Below are positions 1 through 9,877 of a stretch of 64,000 nt of DNA, piece by piece (the stretch's first letter is position 1; each line of letters opens with the position of its first letter). Below the pieces are notes generated by a model. That model did not search any database. It was given only the letters and a program-made list of their open reading frames with translations, and was not told the DNA's origin. The stretch is from assembly GCA_007115705.1 (NCBI GenBank), contig QXEO01000247.1, positions 16,745,952 to 16,809,951 on the forward strand. The letters are read 5' to 3'. Source of the DNA: Dactylis glomerata (Eukaryota > Streptophyta > Magnoliopsida > Poales > Poaceae). A program made the translations under genes and the position numbers.

Positions 1-268
1 CCAAGTGGAATTCTACTCCTAGCAAATCAATCTCTCACAAGGAATTCTACTCTTGGAGTCTCTTCCTTGTGATTCTATTGAGTTGGTGAATCGGGCCAAC
101 GAGGACAACCGGTGTGTATCTTGTGTGTGTGTGTTTGCCTTCGATTTGTTCATCGTGTTCATCATGTTCTTCGTGTTCATCGTGTTCATCGTGTTCATCC
201 TCGTAATCCGACGTAAATCTCGTGAATCCGTGAAGATCGGGCCACACCCAAGGGGTCAACCCACATCA
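1..268 (+). repeat. 3' end of the 5' LTR of the outer element
   Basis: It aligns base for base with 17279-17519, apart from a few substitutions and a 27-base length difference in a GTTCATC-type 9-bp minisatellite (about 148-203 here). The LTR ends CACATCA at 268, two bases before the primer-binding site. Confidence 0.9.
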
Positions 269-270
269 TA

Positions 271-282
271 TGGTATCAGCAG
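271..282 (+). other. Primer-binding site of the outer element (initiator tRNA-Met type)
   Basis: TGGTATCAGCAGC starts two bases after the LTR end. It matches the initiator-Met tRNA type of plant primer-binding site (TGGTATCAGAGC) over its first nine bases. Confidence 0.75.
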
Positions 283-1415
283 CTTTTGGTTGCCACGGAT
301 TTACTCTCGTTTGTGATTTCCACCATAAATTTTGAAAATCCAAAAAATAGCCCCAAAATTGCCTCGAATTTTGATCTCAAGATTTGTTGAGTTTTTTGTG
401 GTTTTGATCCAAAGATTTCGTGTCTCAAGTGCTGATCTACCTTCCTTTGCGTTCCCTTAGCCTAATTCTTCCTAATTTTCCGGATTTGAGGATTTTTCTG
501 CCCAATTTCCGCCACCAAAGACGAACTGCTCGTGCGAAATTGTCCGAACCGGCTAAAGCCGGCCTGCGCAACAAATAGCCGGTCTGTCCAGTTTTCTCGA
601 AAAAGACCGAACCGGCTAAAGCCGGCCTGGACACCGGCTAAAGCCGGCCACCGGCTATAGCCGGCCTATACACCGGCTAAAGCCGGTCTAGACTGGCACT
701 CGCAGATTTCCTTCTTCTTTGCAAACCTCTTTTCTTTTGGTGATCTTACCCTTTGAGAGTGGCTTTCCTAGAGTTGCGAAGCATCGTACACTTGACCCCG
801 AATTGTGAGAGTGTGTGTTTATATCTAGCACTACCAAGTTTTGAAGTGGACCAAGAGAAAGAGAAAAGAGATATTCCCAATCAAACAAAAACACAAAGAG
901 AGAAAGAAAGATAACTCACACATAGTGTGTGTGTGTGCCATCCATAGTCCACAAATACAAAGGAGTCCACAAGCTTGTAGCCAAAAGAGAGAGTGAGAAG
1001 AGAGGCAAGTGTGCGAATCTTGTTGCTTCTCCTTTTTGCAACCAAGCCACGGTCTCTCGAGTGTTAGTGCGACATTGAGCGTAGTCGTCGTTAGGACCAT
1101 TTTTGTTGTGCTCTTTTTGTCCGTCGCACTAACCCCATCCATCTCCACGTGTGTGTTCTTTTTGATCGCCCTTTTGACATTTGAAATTTTTGCATCACCT
1201 CTACATCCGACAATACACTTCTCTTTTGATCATTTTCGTTTGTCATTTCCACATTTCTTACCCATCCACTATATAGCCTTTTGCGTGTGTTCTAACTTGT
1301 GCACCACGGTTGTCCTTTCGGTGTTTCATCCATTCAATAGTTTCTATGGGAAGTGTTCTAATTGTAGTTTTTCTAACCACCTCACTTTCCACCATATACT
1401 TTTAGCTTTGTGACC
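283..1415 (+). other. Long untranslated leader of the outer element
   Basis: This is about 1.1 kb between the primer-binding site and the first ATG of the long ORF. It contains the CCGGCTAAAGCCGG palindrome cluster at 549-686 and a GT-rich stretch near 925-940. Short ORFs exist on both strands but none resembles a known protein. Confidence 0.6.
549..686. repeat. Cluster of five 14-bp palindromes CCGGCTAAAGCCGG
   Basis: Copies lie at 549-562, 612-625, 634-647, 651-664 and 673-686. The fourth reads CCGGCTATAGCCGG, a perfect palindrome; the others have the central AA. Each can form a six-base-pair GC-rich stem. Three related copies occur in the 3' LTR of the same element. Confidence 0.9.
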
Positions 1416-3098
1416 ATGTCTAGGGATGGAGAACCTAGAGACCCTTGGCTCGAAAATATCCACGCACGGTATGACGCCATGGACAAAAAGATCGCCGACT
1501 CGTACGCAAGGATTGGGGACTCGTACGCAGCCTCGTGCGCAAAGCTTGAAGCAAAAATGGGGGACTTGAGTACGATGATGAAGCAACTCATGTCGGCCGT
1601 CGACAACTCGGCGCGACAACGTCACCGCTCAAGGTCACGCTCGTCAAGATCTTCTTCCCGCTCCAATCATGGGGGTTGCTCGGATGATGATGTCGTCCAT
1701 TCCATGGAGATGAGGGACTCCACTATATGTGAGATGAGTGATTCCACTATATGTGAGATGAGTGAATCCACTATACGTGAGATGAGTGATTCCACTATAT
1801 GTGAGAGTGAGTGCTTCCACTTTGAGAGCATGAGTGATACACCGAGTGAGACAAGAGTGGTAGTTGATAGGTCAAGTGAGGCCATTTCGATTTCTAACAA
1901 CTTACCCTCTACCTTGAGTGTGTTTTCTCATGTTGCAATAGATCCCATGGATGAAGCGACGCCAACCTTGGACAAGATGTACATGGTGCATACACATGAT
2001 GATAACACACCATGCTTAGAAGATGATGAGCATGTCGGCCAATTGGAGCCACCTACTTCAACAACACCTACATCAAAAGAGTGCGACAACAAAGGTAACA
2101 ACATAGGTGTTGGTGATGCCATGATTCCCATGAAGATGCTAAGCTATGAGTGCTTCACTTTATCGCCTATTGCATGCAATATGTTGAACAATTGCTCTTT
2201 CCCATATATTGCTTGCAATAAGGACAATGATACTTTGGTTGTGACAACCTTGTCGAACAATTGCTCTTTCCCTAGGTTTGTCGACAACAAGGATAAAATT
2301 TTGAAAATGTTTTGTGCACAATGCTTGCAATATTCTTCCATTAATGCAACCAAAATGTTGAACACTTGCTCTTTCAAATGCTTGGCTTGCACTAATGTTA
2401 TTATATTTGATAATGAGAAGGCCCCCATAGCTCTCTCAACTAATGAAGATTTTGCATTTGCACATGATACGCATGTTCCCACATATACTTTGCATAATCA
2501 CCATGAATATTATGATATCTTGCTTGAGGCTAATGGTGTTGTGCAAATAAAGAGATGCATCATGATAGATGATGTATTCATCTACCATGCACACACATTG
2601 TTTTGGATACCTTTTGTGTGTGTAGGTACGCGGATAACAACGTCAACCTCGATTGAGCACGAGTTGGCGAAACGAGCTCTTGAGAGCATAATACTTGTGA
2701 GTTCAAACTCAAACTCCGCTCGCATACCCTTCACATGCTATGCATCAAACATGTTGAAAAAATTCTCTTCCATATGCTTTCTTTACAAGCATGTTGATGA
2801 TTTTGGTGACACTTGTGACATTCATGCTACCATGATATTGAACATTGATGCTTTATGTGTTGCAACATACATGTGGAACGATTTCTCTTCCTTTTGTTTT
2901 GTGTGCAACCACATTGCTATATTGGTCATGACTTGTCACATGTGTTCTCGCTTTGAGTTCATTGGTGTTGCATCCAAGAAGTTGACAAATTGCTCTTTCT
3001 TTTGGTTGGGATGCATAACCACTTGTGATAATGATGTTTTCTTCTACTTTTGGTTGAATATTACTTGTGTTGCAACAAACTCGATGCAAAATTGTTCT
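1416..3098 (+). CDS. Outer-element ORF, first part: cysteine-repeat protein of unknown family
   Basis: I chose ATG 1416; the frame is open slightly upstream but without another ATG. The N-terminus (first ~50 residues) looks like a coiled coil, followed by an Arg/Ser-rich basic patch (RSRSRSSRSSSRS) and then a tandem 8-residue repeat (EMSDSTIC). The remainder consists of degenerate modules with the signature (N/T)CSF plus a cysteine a few residues later, at nt ~2185, 2258, 2361, 2985 and 3090. One module ends in a YHAHT...CVGT motif (nt ~2584-2630). I recognise no gag, protease or polymerase motif. The frame is interrupted at 3099 by the nested Gypsy insertion and continues exactly in frame at 16039, so about 901 codons were uninterrupted before that insertion. 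It could be a structural protein of a non-autonomous family or a captured gene; I cannot tell which. Confidence 0.6.
1711..1806 (+). repeat. 24-bp tandem repeat inside the outer-element ORF
   Basis: Four imperfect copies of a 24-bp unit coding for EMSDSTIC. The unit length is a multiple of three, so copy-number change leaves the frame intact. Confidence 0.85.
3094..3098. repeat. Target-site duplication GTTCT, left copy
   Basis: GTTCT at 3094-3098 is repeated at 16034-16038, immediately outside the two LTR ends of the nested Gypsy element. Confidence 0.95.
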
Positions 3099-3678
3099 TG
3101 TCGTGGTTTCGTCAACAGATCTGCCATAGGGGTAGGTGTATGGCGGTTTGTGGAAGGGGGTGAACACGGAGGAGCGATCCAGGACGGTGGTAGCACGAGT
3201 TTACCCAGCTTCAGATCCCGCAACGGTGGCGAGACCCTACGTGCTGCTATAATTCACTATAAGGCAACAAGTGCTCGGTTACAATGATGAGGTTGGCTGT
3301 TTCGCTATGCGATTGGCCGTAAGATTGGTCTGATGCCTCAAGGGCTGCTCCACGCCGGGCTTATAAAGGCGCCTGGCGTGGGCTACACGTTGGTACCGGA
3401 GCAGATACAACTTGGAATCCTAGACTAAGTCCTGCGCGTACGCTACAAGGTCACCCGCCATGGGCCGTCATGCGGATCCGCCATAAGCTCGCCGCTAGTA
3501 GCCCGCCATGGGCCTGTCTCCGGATCCGCCATAAGCGCCTGCGTCCAGTACCGCCGTGCCATCATCAGCAACTGGGCCGCCCGGTATGGCGAATCCGCCA
3601 TACCACCCCTGATAGGCCACCCTGGCTTGCTGATCTAGGATTACGTCGCTGGTATACCTATTTGGTATATCCCCAACA
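3099..3678 (-). repeat. 3' LTR of the nested Gypsy element (left end)
   Basis: On the - strand it starts TGTTGGGGATATACC and ends CCACGACA. It is 580 bp, against 569 bp for the other copy, because of an extra 11 bases near 3388. It contains three ATCCGCC motifs and a TATAAAGG near 3361. Confidence 0.95.
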
Positions 3679-4191
3679 GTAGCCCCCAGGGAACTTCAAG
3701 ATCACCATCTACATCCGCCATGCTTGTCCTTGATAAGTCATTTCCGCCATAGCTCTTCTTTACTGGGATGGCGGTTATCTTGATGTTCCTTCTTCCATCT
3801 ATCAATCCGCCGTAAATAACGGATCAAGCGACGTAGTTATCTTAGCGAGATTTTCGGGATCCAGTGGATCATACCGTTGAAATCCGCCGTAAATTTCGGC
3901 ACACAGTTCCTTCTAGGGCAAGATTCACCAAGTTACTTTCTTACCCTCGGACACGTGTCGCCAGATTAGGGTTTCTGTGATCAGGATGAACGGTGGTGAT
4001 GGCGGGCACGAATCTCGAGGCCCGGGGCCTATATATACCCCGGCCTCTCACCCCTGGCCGGTCACCCCTTCATTCTCCCCGTCGCTCTCTCTCTCTTCAG
4101 CGCCACCACGAGGGCTTCGCGATCTCCGACGAGCCGCCGCGGAAGACCTCGCCGCCGGTAGCATTTTTCGCCGGACCACTTCACCCAAGTC
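3679..4191. promoter_or_regulatory. Region between the LTR and the antisense gene; TATA at 4030
   Basis: Non-coding. It contains a TATATATA box at 4030-4037 about 160 bases before the ATG of the antisense gene and followed by a pyrimidine-rich leader (CTCTCTCTCTCTTC near 4085), a normal layout for a plant core promoter on the + strand. On the - strand the bases next to 3679 (CTGGGGGC) are the likely polypurine tract. Confidence 0.6.
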
Positions 4192-7100
4192 ATGGATTCC
4201 GGATCACCAGCCCGCCACTATTCCGATGCTGAGGAGGAAGACTCTCCTCTGCAACAATCAGTCCAGGGAGATCATTCTGGGATGGCGGATTTGGACCCAG
4301 AAGACAATATGTCTGAAGCTGAGGAGGAGATGGCGGGTGCAAACCCAGATGACCCCGCAGCAGATGGCGAGGTTGAGGAGGAGGAAGCGGAGGACGAAGA
4401 GGAACAGATTCCCCAGAACCTTCATGGGTACTAGCAGAAATCCAGCATCAAGGATTCTGACGTCCAAATTATGGAGGGCGAGGGTACTGTCGCTCCTCAA
4501 GCTGAGTCGGGATGGCGGACTGACTTCAAGGCCCCGGTGCCTTTTCCTAACCCCTCAGAGATCGTGATGCTCAAATTTCACGTGGAGAGGGGTCTCAGTA
4601 TGCCTCCATCTCTTTTCTTCACGAATCTTCTGAAGTACTATGGCCTGCAGCTCCACCACATATCACCAAACAGCTTGGTGTCTGTGGCGGGTTACGCAGC
4701 TTTATGCGAGGGATACCTTGGGATCCGCCCCAGGGTAGACCTATTCCAACTCTTTTACTCCGTGCGTGCCAATTATGAAGACGACGGATCTCTTCGAACC
4801 TGCGGAACTGTTTGCTTCCTTCCACGCAGGTCGAAAGAATATCCTTTCATCGCGCCACTGGACTCCGCCATCGGATGGAGAGGGTCCTGGTTCTACATGG
4901 CGGACAAGCCTGCGCCATCTCAAGCCCGCGGCCTTCCTCCATTCAAGAACGTAGCTGCTGAGTCTCGCAACTCCTGGACGGCTGTCAATGATGAATCCGC
5001 CACCCCCTATGTCAAGCTTTTGGCTCGGCGGATTGCCAAGCTATCTGTAGATGGCTTGAAGGGGATCGACACCATCAACTGCTGGATATCCCGGCGGATC
5101 CAGCCGCTGCAACACCGCGATCGCCTGATGCACGAGTATACTGGTGCAAATGATGGCATGCGTTGTTCAGACCAGGAGCTGGACCCCAAAATTGTCGAGA
5201 AGCGCATTCGTTCCTTGATGAAGTCTCCTAGGAAGAAACCCTTGAAGTTTGGCATGGCTATGTTTGAGAATGACACCTATCCTCTGGTAAGTTCCCTTTC
5301 CGCCATAATACTGTACAGTATCTTTATATTTTATAGGACATAACGTTTGTCTTATTACCAGCTCAAATCTCTTGGCTCTGCTCACTTTGCCCATCCCCTT
5401 CGCCGCTCCAACCTCAAATCTGCCGCCAAGGAAGAAGTAGTTCATTCTAGCGGAAACAAGGAGGAGATGGCGGGGAATGTTGAAGATACAGCGCATACGA
5501 CCCAAGAGAAGGCGGTTTCCAAGAAACGGGGCGGTAGCGGGAAAACTCGCGGAGGTGGCGGGAAATCTGCTGATTCCCGTCGTTTCGAAGCTCAACGCAG
5601 GGCGGAGCTTGAAACGCCATCCGAGAGTACCGCTACCATCAATCTGCCCAAGTCAAGGTAATCTTTGGACACCCTTTTTCATTGTTTTACTGCTTTCCAT
5701 TTCTAATTCCTTTTCTCTTAGAAGGAAGAAGCCAACTGTCAAGGAGCCGTCCTCCAAGCGAGCCAAGCCCTCCCCTGCCGCTATCCCGCTCACCCCTGAC
5801 GCACCAGCCCCCTCCTCTATTCGTATTGATATTGATATGGAGGATGCTGGTGGTCAGTTTGACCCAATACCAGAAATCAACCCAACGACTGAAGCTGCGG
5901 CTAATGATGTCGTCCAAAGCGAAAAGGTTTCTGGGTCTCAGGGTCAAGTGGCGGATACTCCGTCTGGGGGTAGCTCATACTGGAGACAGAAGCAACTTGA
6001 GGTTGTCAACCTAATTTCTAGCCAGGAAGATGCCAGCAACCAGCTGTCCAGCGGTATTGCCGCTTTTGTTGAAAAAACATCAACCATGAAGAAGGTATGT
6101 ACTCCCAGTAGCCCCCGAGCGCCATGGCGGATTCGCAAATTTAATCCGCTATGGGGCTCCAAGGTTGACTTCTGTAAGTTTTTGAATAACTTAGCCCCCA
6201 AGCGCTGGTAGTTCACACAGTGCTCTATAGAGAACTTTAAATTTTCATATTGAGTAGCCCCTGAGCGTTATGGCGGATAATCATCCGGCATAAAGCTCTT
6301 AGAAGACAAAAAATCAGCATAAGTAGTCCCCGAGCATCATGGCGGATTCCATTCATCGTGATGCTCTAAGAGTAACTAAAAAATTAACATGAGTAGCCTC
6401 CGAGCGTCATGGCGGATTCTTTCCATCATGATGCTCTAAGAGTGACTAAAAAATTAACATGAGTAGCCCCCGAGCGTCATGGCGGATTCTTTCCATCATG
6501 ATGCTCTAAGAGTGACTAAAAAATTAACATGAGTAGCCCCCGAGCGTCATGGCGGATTCTTTCCATCATGATGCTCTAAGAGTGACTTAACACTTCAAAT
6601 TTTGCCAGAACTACAAGAAGGTGGTGGAGGACCTGGTCCAGGTCGTCAGCTCGCAGGAGAAGGAGCTGGCGGAGAAAGGCGCTCTTGTGGCGGATTTGCA
6701 GCAGCAGCTTGAGAATAGCGGTAATCCACCTTAAGTTTCCTTTATGCTTATTCGATCAAACGCTGAACTGACAGAATTCCGCCATGCAGACGCTGCCAAA
6801 CTCAAGTCCACACTTGAGGGGATGAAGAAAGGCCACGCCATTGCGATGGATGGGCTGAATCAACAGCTCCGGAAATCACTGGCTGAAAACGCCACCCTCG
6901 AGAGGCAGCTTAAGGACCTGGAGAACCAGGGCAAGAAGAAGGATAAGGAGATAGCGGATCTCCGCAAAGCCGCCGCTGACTTTGAGAAGCGGCGTGAAGG
7001 CTTTAACGAGCTCCTCCATCACTTCCAAAACAACTTGCTAGGTACCGTTTCTTCTTATAGCGTAAAATTTCCAATTTCTGCTATGCAGTCCGTGACGCAT

Positions 7101-7636
7101 CTTCTTTTTTCCGTCATGCAGCTTCATTGGGGCAAAGCGAGGTGGACACCGCTAAGGGCTTACGCATGGCCACCGACGCAGCGAGGAAGGAGCTTGATGA
7201 CCTTCTCAGCGCTGGTCGCCAAGCGTGCGGGAGCCTGCAGATAGCGGGTTCTTCCAACCTTTCCGCCATCGCGCTCACGCAGAAGCTGCTGCTGGTGCCA
7301 GGGCTGGTGGCGGATTGGAAGCTGTCCTCTGCTCGGGGTGGTGCCAGAACAGCGCTGACATTGGCGAAGGCCCACTACCCCGACATGGACCTGGACCAGC
7401 TCACCTCCGGCATCCCTGAGAGTGGCGAGGATGGCGCGCCGGTGGACGAGGCCGCCATCCGGCAGAGCGTGCTTGGATACGATCAACTGTGTGCCCTTGG
7501 CACTCAGTTGAACGTATACTATGAAGCATACGAGCTGCCAGGGTCGCCAAGCCAAGCTTCGGCATCAGCCTCCGCAGCTACAGCAGGTGGTGATGGCGGT
7601 GATGAGGTGTCTTCCAAGATTCCGCCATCCTTTTGA
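4192..7636 (+). pseudogene. Six-exon antisense gene of the nested Gypsy element, PF04195-like N-terminus and coiled coil; one nonsense codon
   Basis: Exons read 4192-5286, 5362-5657, 5722-6094, 6609-6720, 6775-7041 and 7122-7636. All five introns have GT-AG ends and all phases join without a shift, giving 886 codons including the final TGA. Exon 1 begins with an acidic segment and contains a globular domain (about residues 105-330) resembling the 'putative gypsy type transposon' family (PF04195) found in plant transposon ORFs. Exon 2 and 3 products are Lys/Arg-, Gly- and Pro-rich. Exons 4-6 encode a long Lys/Glu/Leu-rich coiled coil. An in-frame TAG at 4432-4434 (codon 81) breaks exon 1; the frame is otherwise open. 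The gene lies opposite to gag-pol, between integrase and the 3' LTR, with its own TATA box and an AATAAA at about 8187. Its role in the element is unknown to me. Confidence 0.8.
6251..6590 (+). repeat. 70-bp tandem repeat in intron 3 of the antisense gene
   Basis: Units start at 6251, 6321, 6391, 6461 and 6531. The last three are nearly identical and the first two more diverged. Each unit carries ATGGCGGAT. The array is the body of the intron between 6094 and 6609. Confidence 0.9.
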
Positions 7637-8284
7637 GATGTGCCCTGCAAGATGGCAGGAAAAAAAATACTTTGCATCAATTCGGCCCCTGAGTGGGTCT
7701 GTAATTTAAACATAAACTGCGTGTGATGCTTGTGCACTGTGACTGATCTGCTTGTGGCGGATCAGTGGAATGCTGTTAAACATTTGCAGTTTGTTTTTTA
7801 TGAAGTGGTTTAATTGCGCGAAGAAACTGCCAGGCCTAGTTTTATGCAACTTGCAGTTTTTACCATGCCCAAAAAACAACACTTAAAATTTTTCACGCGT
7901 AGGATTATGCGATCCGCCATCCGGCTCTCTGTGCTTGACTTTTCGTGAGATGGCGAAATCTTCGCACGAACAATCCGCTAGGGCGACGATACTTAATAGC
8001 AACCGTCCAGAACCCTGAGCAGATGGCGGCTCGGATCGTCAAAAAGTCACTACTCTGGAATCCACACAGAGAACATCGAATGAAGATCAAAACATAAAAA
8101 AACTACACGGACCGCTTATGGCGGATTTAAAAGATACGCAAGTGCAGAGCACAATTGCGCAAAAGGTTCTATACGATCTAAATGAACAATAAAGGAGGTA
8201 AAAGACTCAGAAAAAATCAAGAGTGAACCAAATGCTTTATTTCATTGATCATATAGAGGTGCCTATTACATAACTAGAAAAGTG
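7637..8284. other. Non-coding spacer between convergent antisense gene and integrase
   Basis: No ORF worth reporting. It serves as 3' region for both convergent transcription units. A + strand AATAAA lies near 8187, and several GGCGGAT/ATCCGCC motifs are present. Confidence 0.6.
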
Positions 8285-9877
8285 CTAAGTGTAGAAAGGA
8301 CGTAGCTGTGCGATGTTCCATGGACGATCTGTCTCGTCGTAGATATCGTCAGGGTCTCTTCGTTTGCGCTTCTTACTTGGTCGCTTATCTAGCTCGCGAA
8401 TATCAACGAGGTAGTAGGATCCATTCAGTAGAGCTTTGCTAATGACGAAGGGTCCTTCCCAAGGCGGGGATAGCTTATGGGACTTCTGCTGTTTGAGGCG
8501 TAGCACCAGGTCGCCCTCTTTGAACGAGCGTTGGCGAACTCGCCTGCTGTGATAGCGGCGGAGATTCTGCTGGTAGATGGCGGATCTCTGGGCTGCTAAG
8601 TCGCGCTCTTCTTCCAGCAGGTCCACAGATAGTTGTCTGGACGCTTCTGCATCTTCTTCCTTGTAGGCCTCGACTCTTGGAGAATCATACTGAACATCAC
8701 TTGGCAAGATTGCCTCTGCTCCGTAGACTAAGAAGAAAGGGGTAAGGCCGGTTGATCTGTTTGGCGTGGTCCGTAGACTCCACAGTACAGATGGCAACTC
8801 CTCTGCCCAGGCTCCGGCTGCTCTATGTAGCGGTGCCTCTAGGCGTGGCTTCATCCCTGACATGATTAGTCCGTTGGTCCGCTCAACTTGGCCATTAGAC
8901 TGTGGATGTGCCACAGATGCTAGGTCAAGGCGGATTCCGTTGTGATGGCAGTATTCTTCAACCTCTCCCTGAGACAAGTTTGTGCCATTATCGGTGATGA
9001 TGCTGTGTGGGATGCCGAATCTGACCACAATGTCCTTGACAAATTTTAGGGCGGTTTTGCCATCAAGTTTTCTGATGGGCTTAGCTTCCACCCACTTCGT
9101 GAATTTGTCTACCGCTACCAAAAGGTGCGTAAATCCTGAAGGTGCTGTTTTTAGCGGACCCACCATGTCCAGCCCCCAGACTGCAAAAGGCCAAGTTATA
9201 GGGATCGTATGCAATGCTGTGGCGGGCATATGGGTTTGCTTGGAGTACATCTGGCAACCATGGCAGAGCTTCACAATGCGGTCTGCATCTGCCTTGGCTG
9301 TTGGCCAGTAGAACCCATGGCGGAATGCTTTTGCTACTAAGGATCTGGCGGCGGCGTGATGCCCACATTCGCCTTCATGGATCTCTCTTAGTATTTCGAT
9401 TCCATCCACTTGGGATATGCACTTCATGAAAACTCCCGAGGTGCTTCGTTTGTAGAGTTGGCCATCTATGATGGTGTACGCTGTGACTCTATGCTCGATT
9501 TGTCTTTTCTCGACTTCGTCTTCGGGAAGCTTCTTGCTCGTTAGATATTCCAGGAAGGGCTCTGCCCATGGCGGATTGCTATGCAAAACCGCCATAACAG
9601 GGGAGCTCGCTATCTCCGGATTTTCTGGATCCACCATCTTAACTGATGGTACGCGCAGATGCTCGAGGAATACTCCTGGCGGAACTGCCTTGCGGCTGGA
9701 TCCCAGTTTTGACAAGGTATCGGCCGCCATGTTATCTTCTCGCCGTACGTGCTTTATGTCGTAGCCAAGGAAACTTTTGGCCATCTCGTCCACTTCGTCC
9801 CTGTATGCCGCCATTATTTCGTTCCGAGCTTTGTATGTGCCAGCCACCTGCTGAGCCACAAGGTCAGAGTCTCCACA
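8285..9877 (-). CDS. Nested Gypsy pol, C-terminal part: end of RNase H and integrase
   Basis: The segment lies after the in-frame TGA at 9878-9880 and ends at the TAG at 8285. It opens with the tail of an RNase H domain (conserved D-x3-D-x2-S region). Next comes an integrase zinc-binding domain with an HHCC pattern (His at the 'HEGECGHH' segment, Cys pair 'CHGC') and a catalytic core. The acidic residues are encoded at about 9169 (D in LDMVG), 8992 (D in ITDNG) and 8884 (E in VERTNG), giving a D-58-D-35-E spacing. The C-terminal part has the GPF-type tail common in Gypsy integrases without a chromodomain. It is collinear and in frame with the upstream pol region. Confidence 0.93.
   Translation of the reverse strand, partial: CGDSDLVAQQVAGTYKARNEIMAAYRDEVDEMAKSFLGYDIKHVRREDNMAADTLSKLGSSRKAVPPGVFLEHLRVPSVKMVDPENPEIASSPVMAVLHSNPPWAEPFLEYLTSKKLPEDEVEKRQIEHRVTAYTIIDGQLYKRSTSGVFMKCISQVDGIEILREIHEGECGHHAAARSLVAKAFRHGFYWPTAKADADRIVKLCHGCQMYSKQTHMPATALHTIPITWPFAVWGLDMVGPLKTAPSGFTHLLVAVDKFTKWVEAKPIRKLDGKTALKFVKDIVVRFGIPHSIITDNGTNLSQGEVEEYCHHNGIRLDLASVAHPQSNGQVERTNGLIMSGMKPRLEAPLHRAAGAWAEELPSVLWSLRTTPNRSTGLTPFFLVYGAEAILPSDVQYDSPRVEAYKEEDAEASRQLSVDLLEEERDLAAQRSAIYQQNLRRYHSRRVRQRSFKEGDLVLRLKQQKSHKLSPPWEGPFVISKALLNGSYYLVDIRELDKRPSKKRKRRDPDDIYDETDRPWNIAQLRPFYT

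Noticed and set aside
47..316. ORFs on both strands over the GTTCATC minisatellite (and again at 17325-17564)
   Set aside because: They arise from the 9-bp repeat in an LTR and change length with it; no start context or domain.
6251..6590. CRISPR-like array
   Set aside because: Units are directly adjacent without spacers, in an intron of a plant transposon gene.
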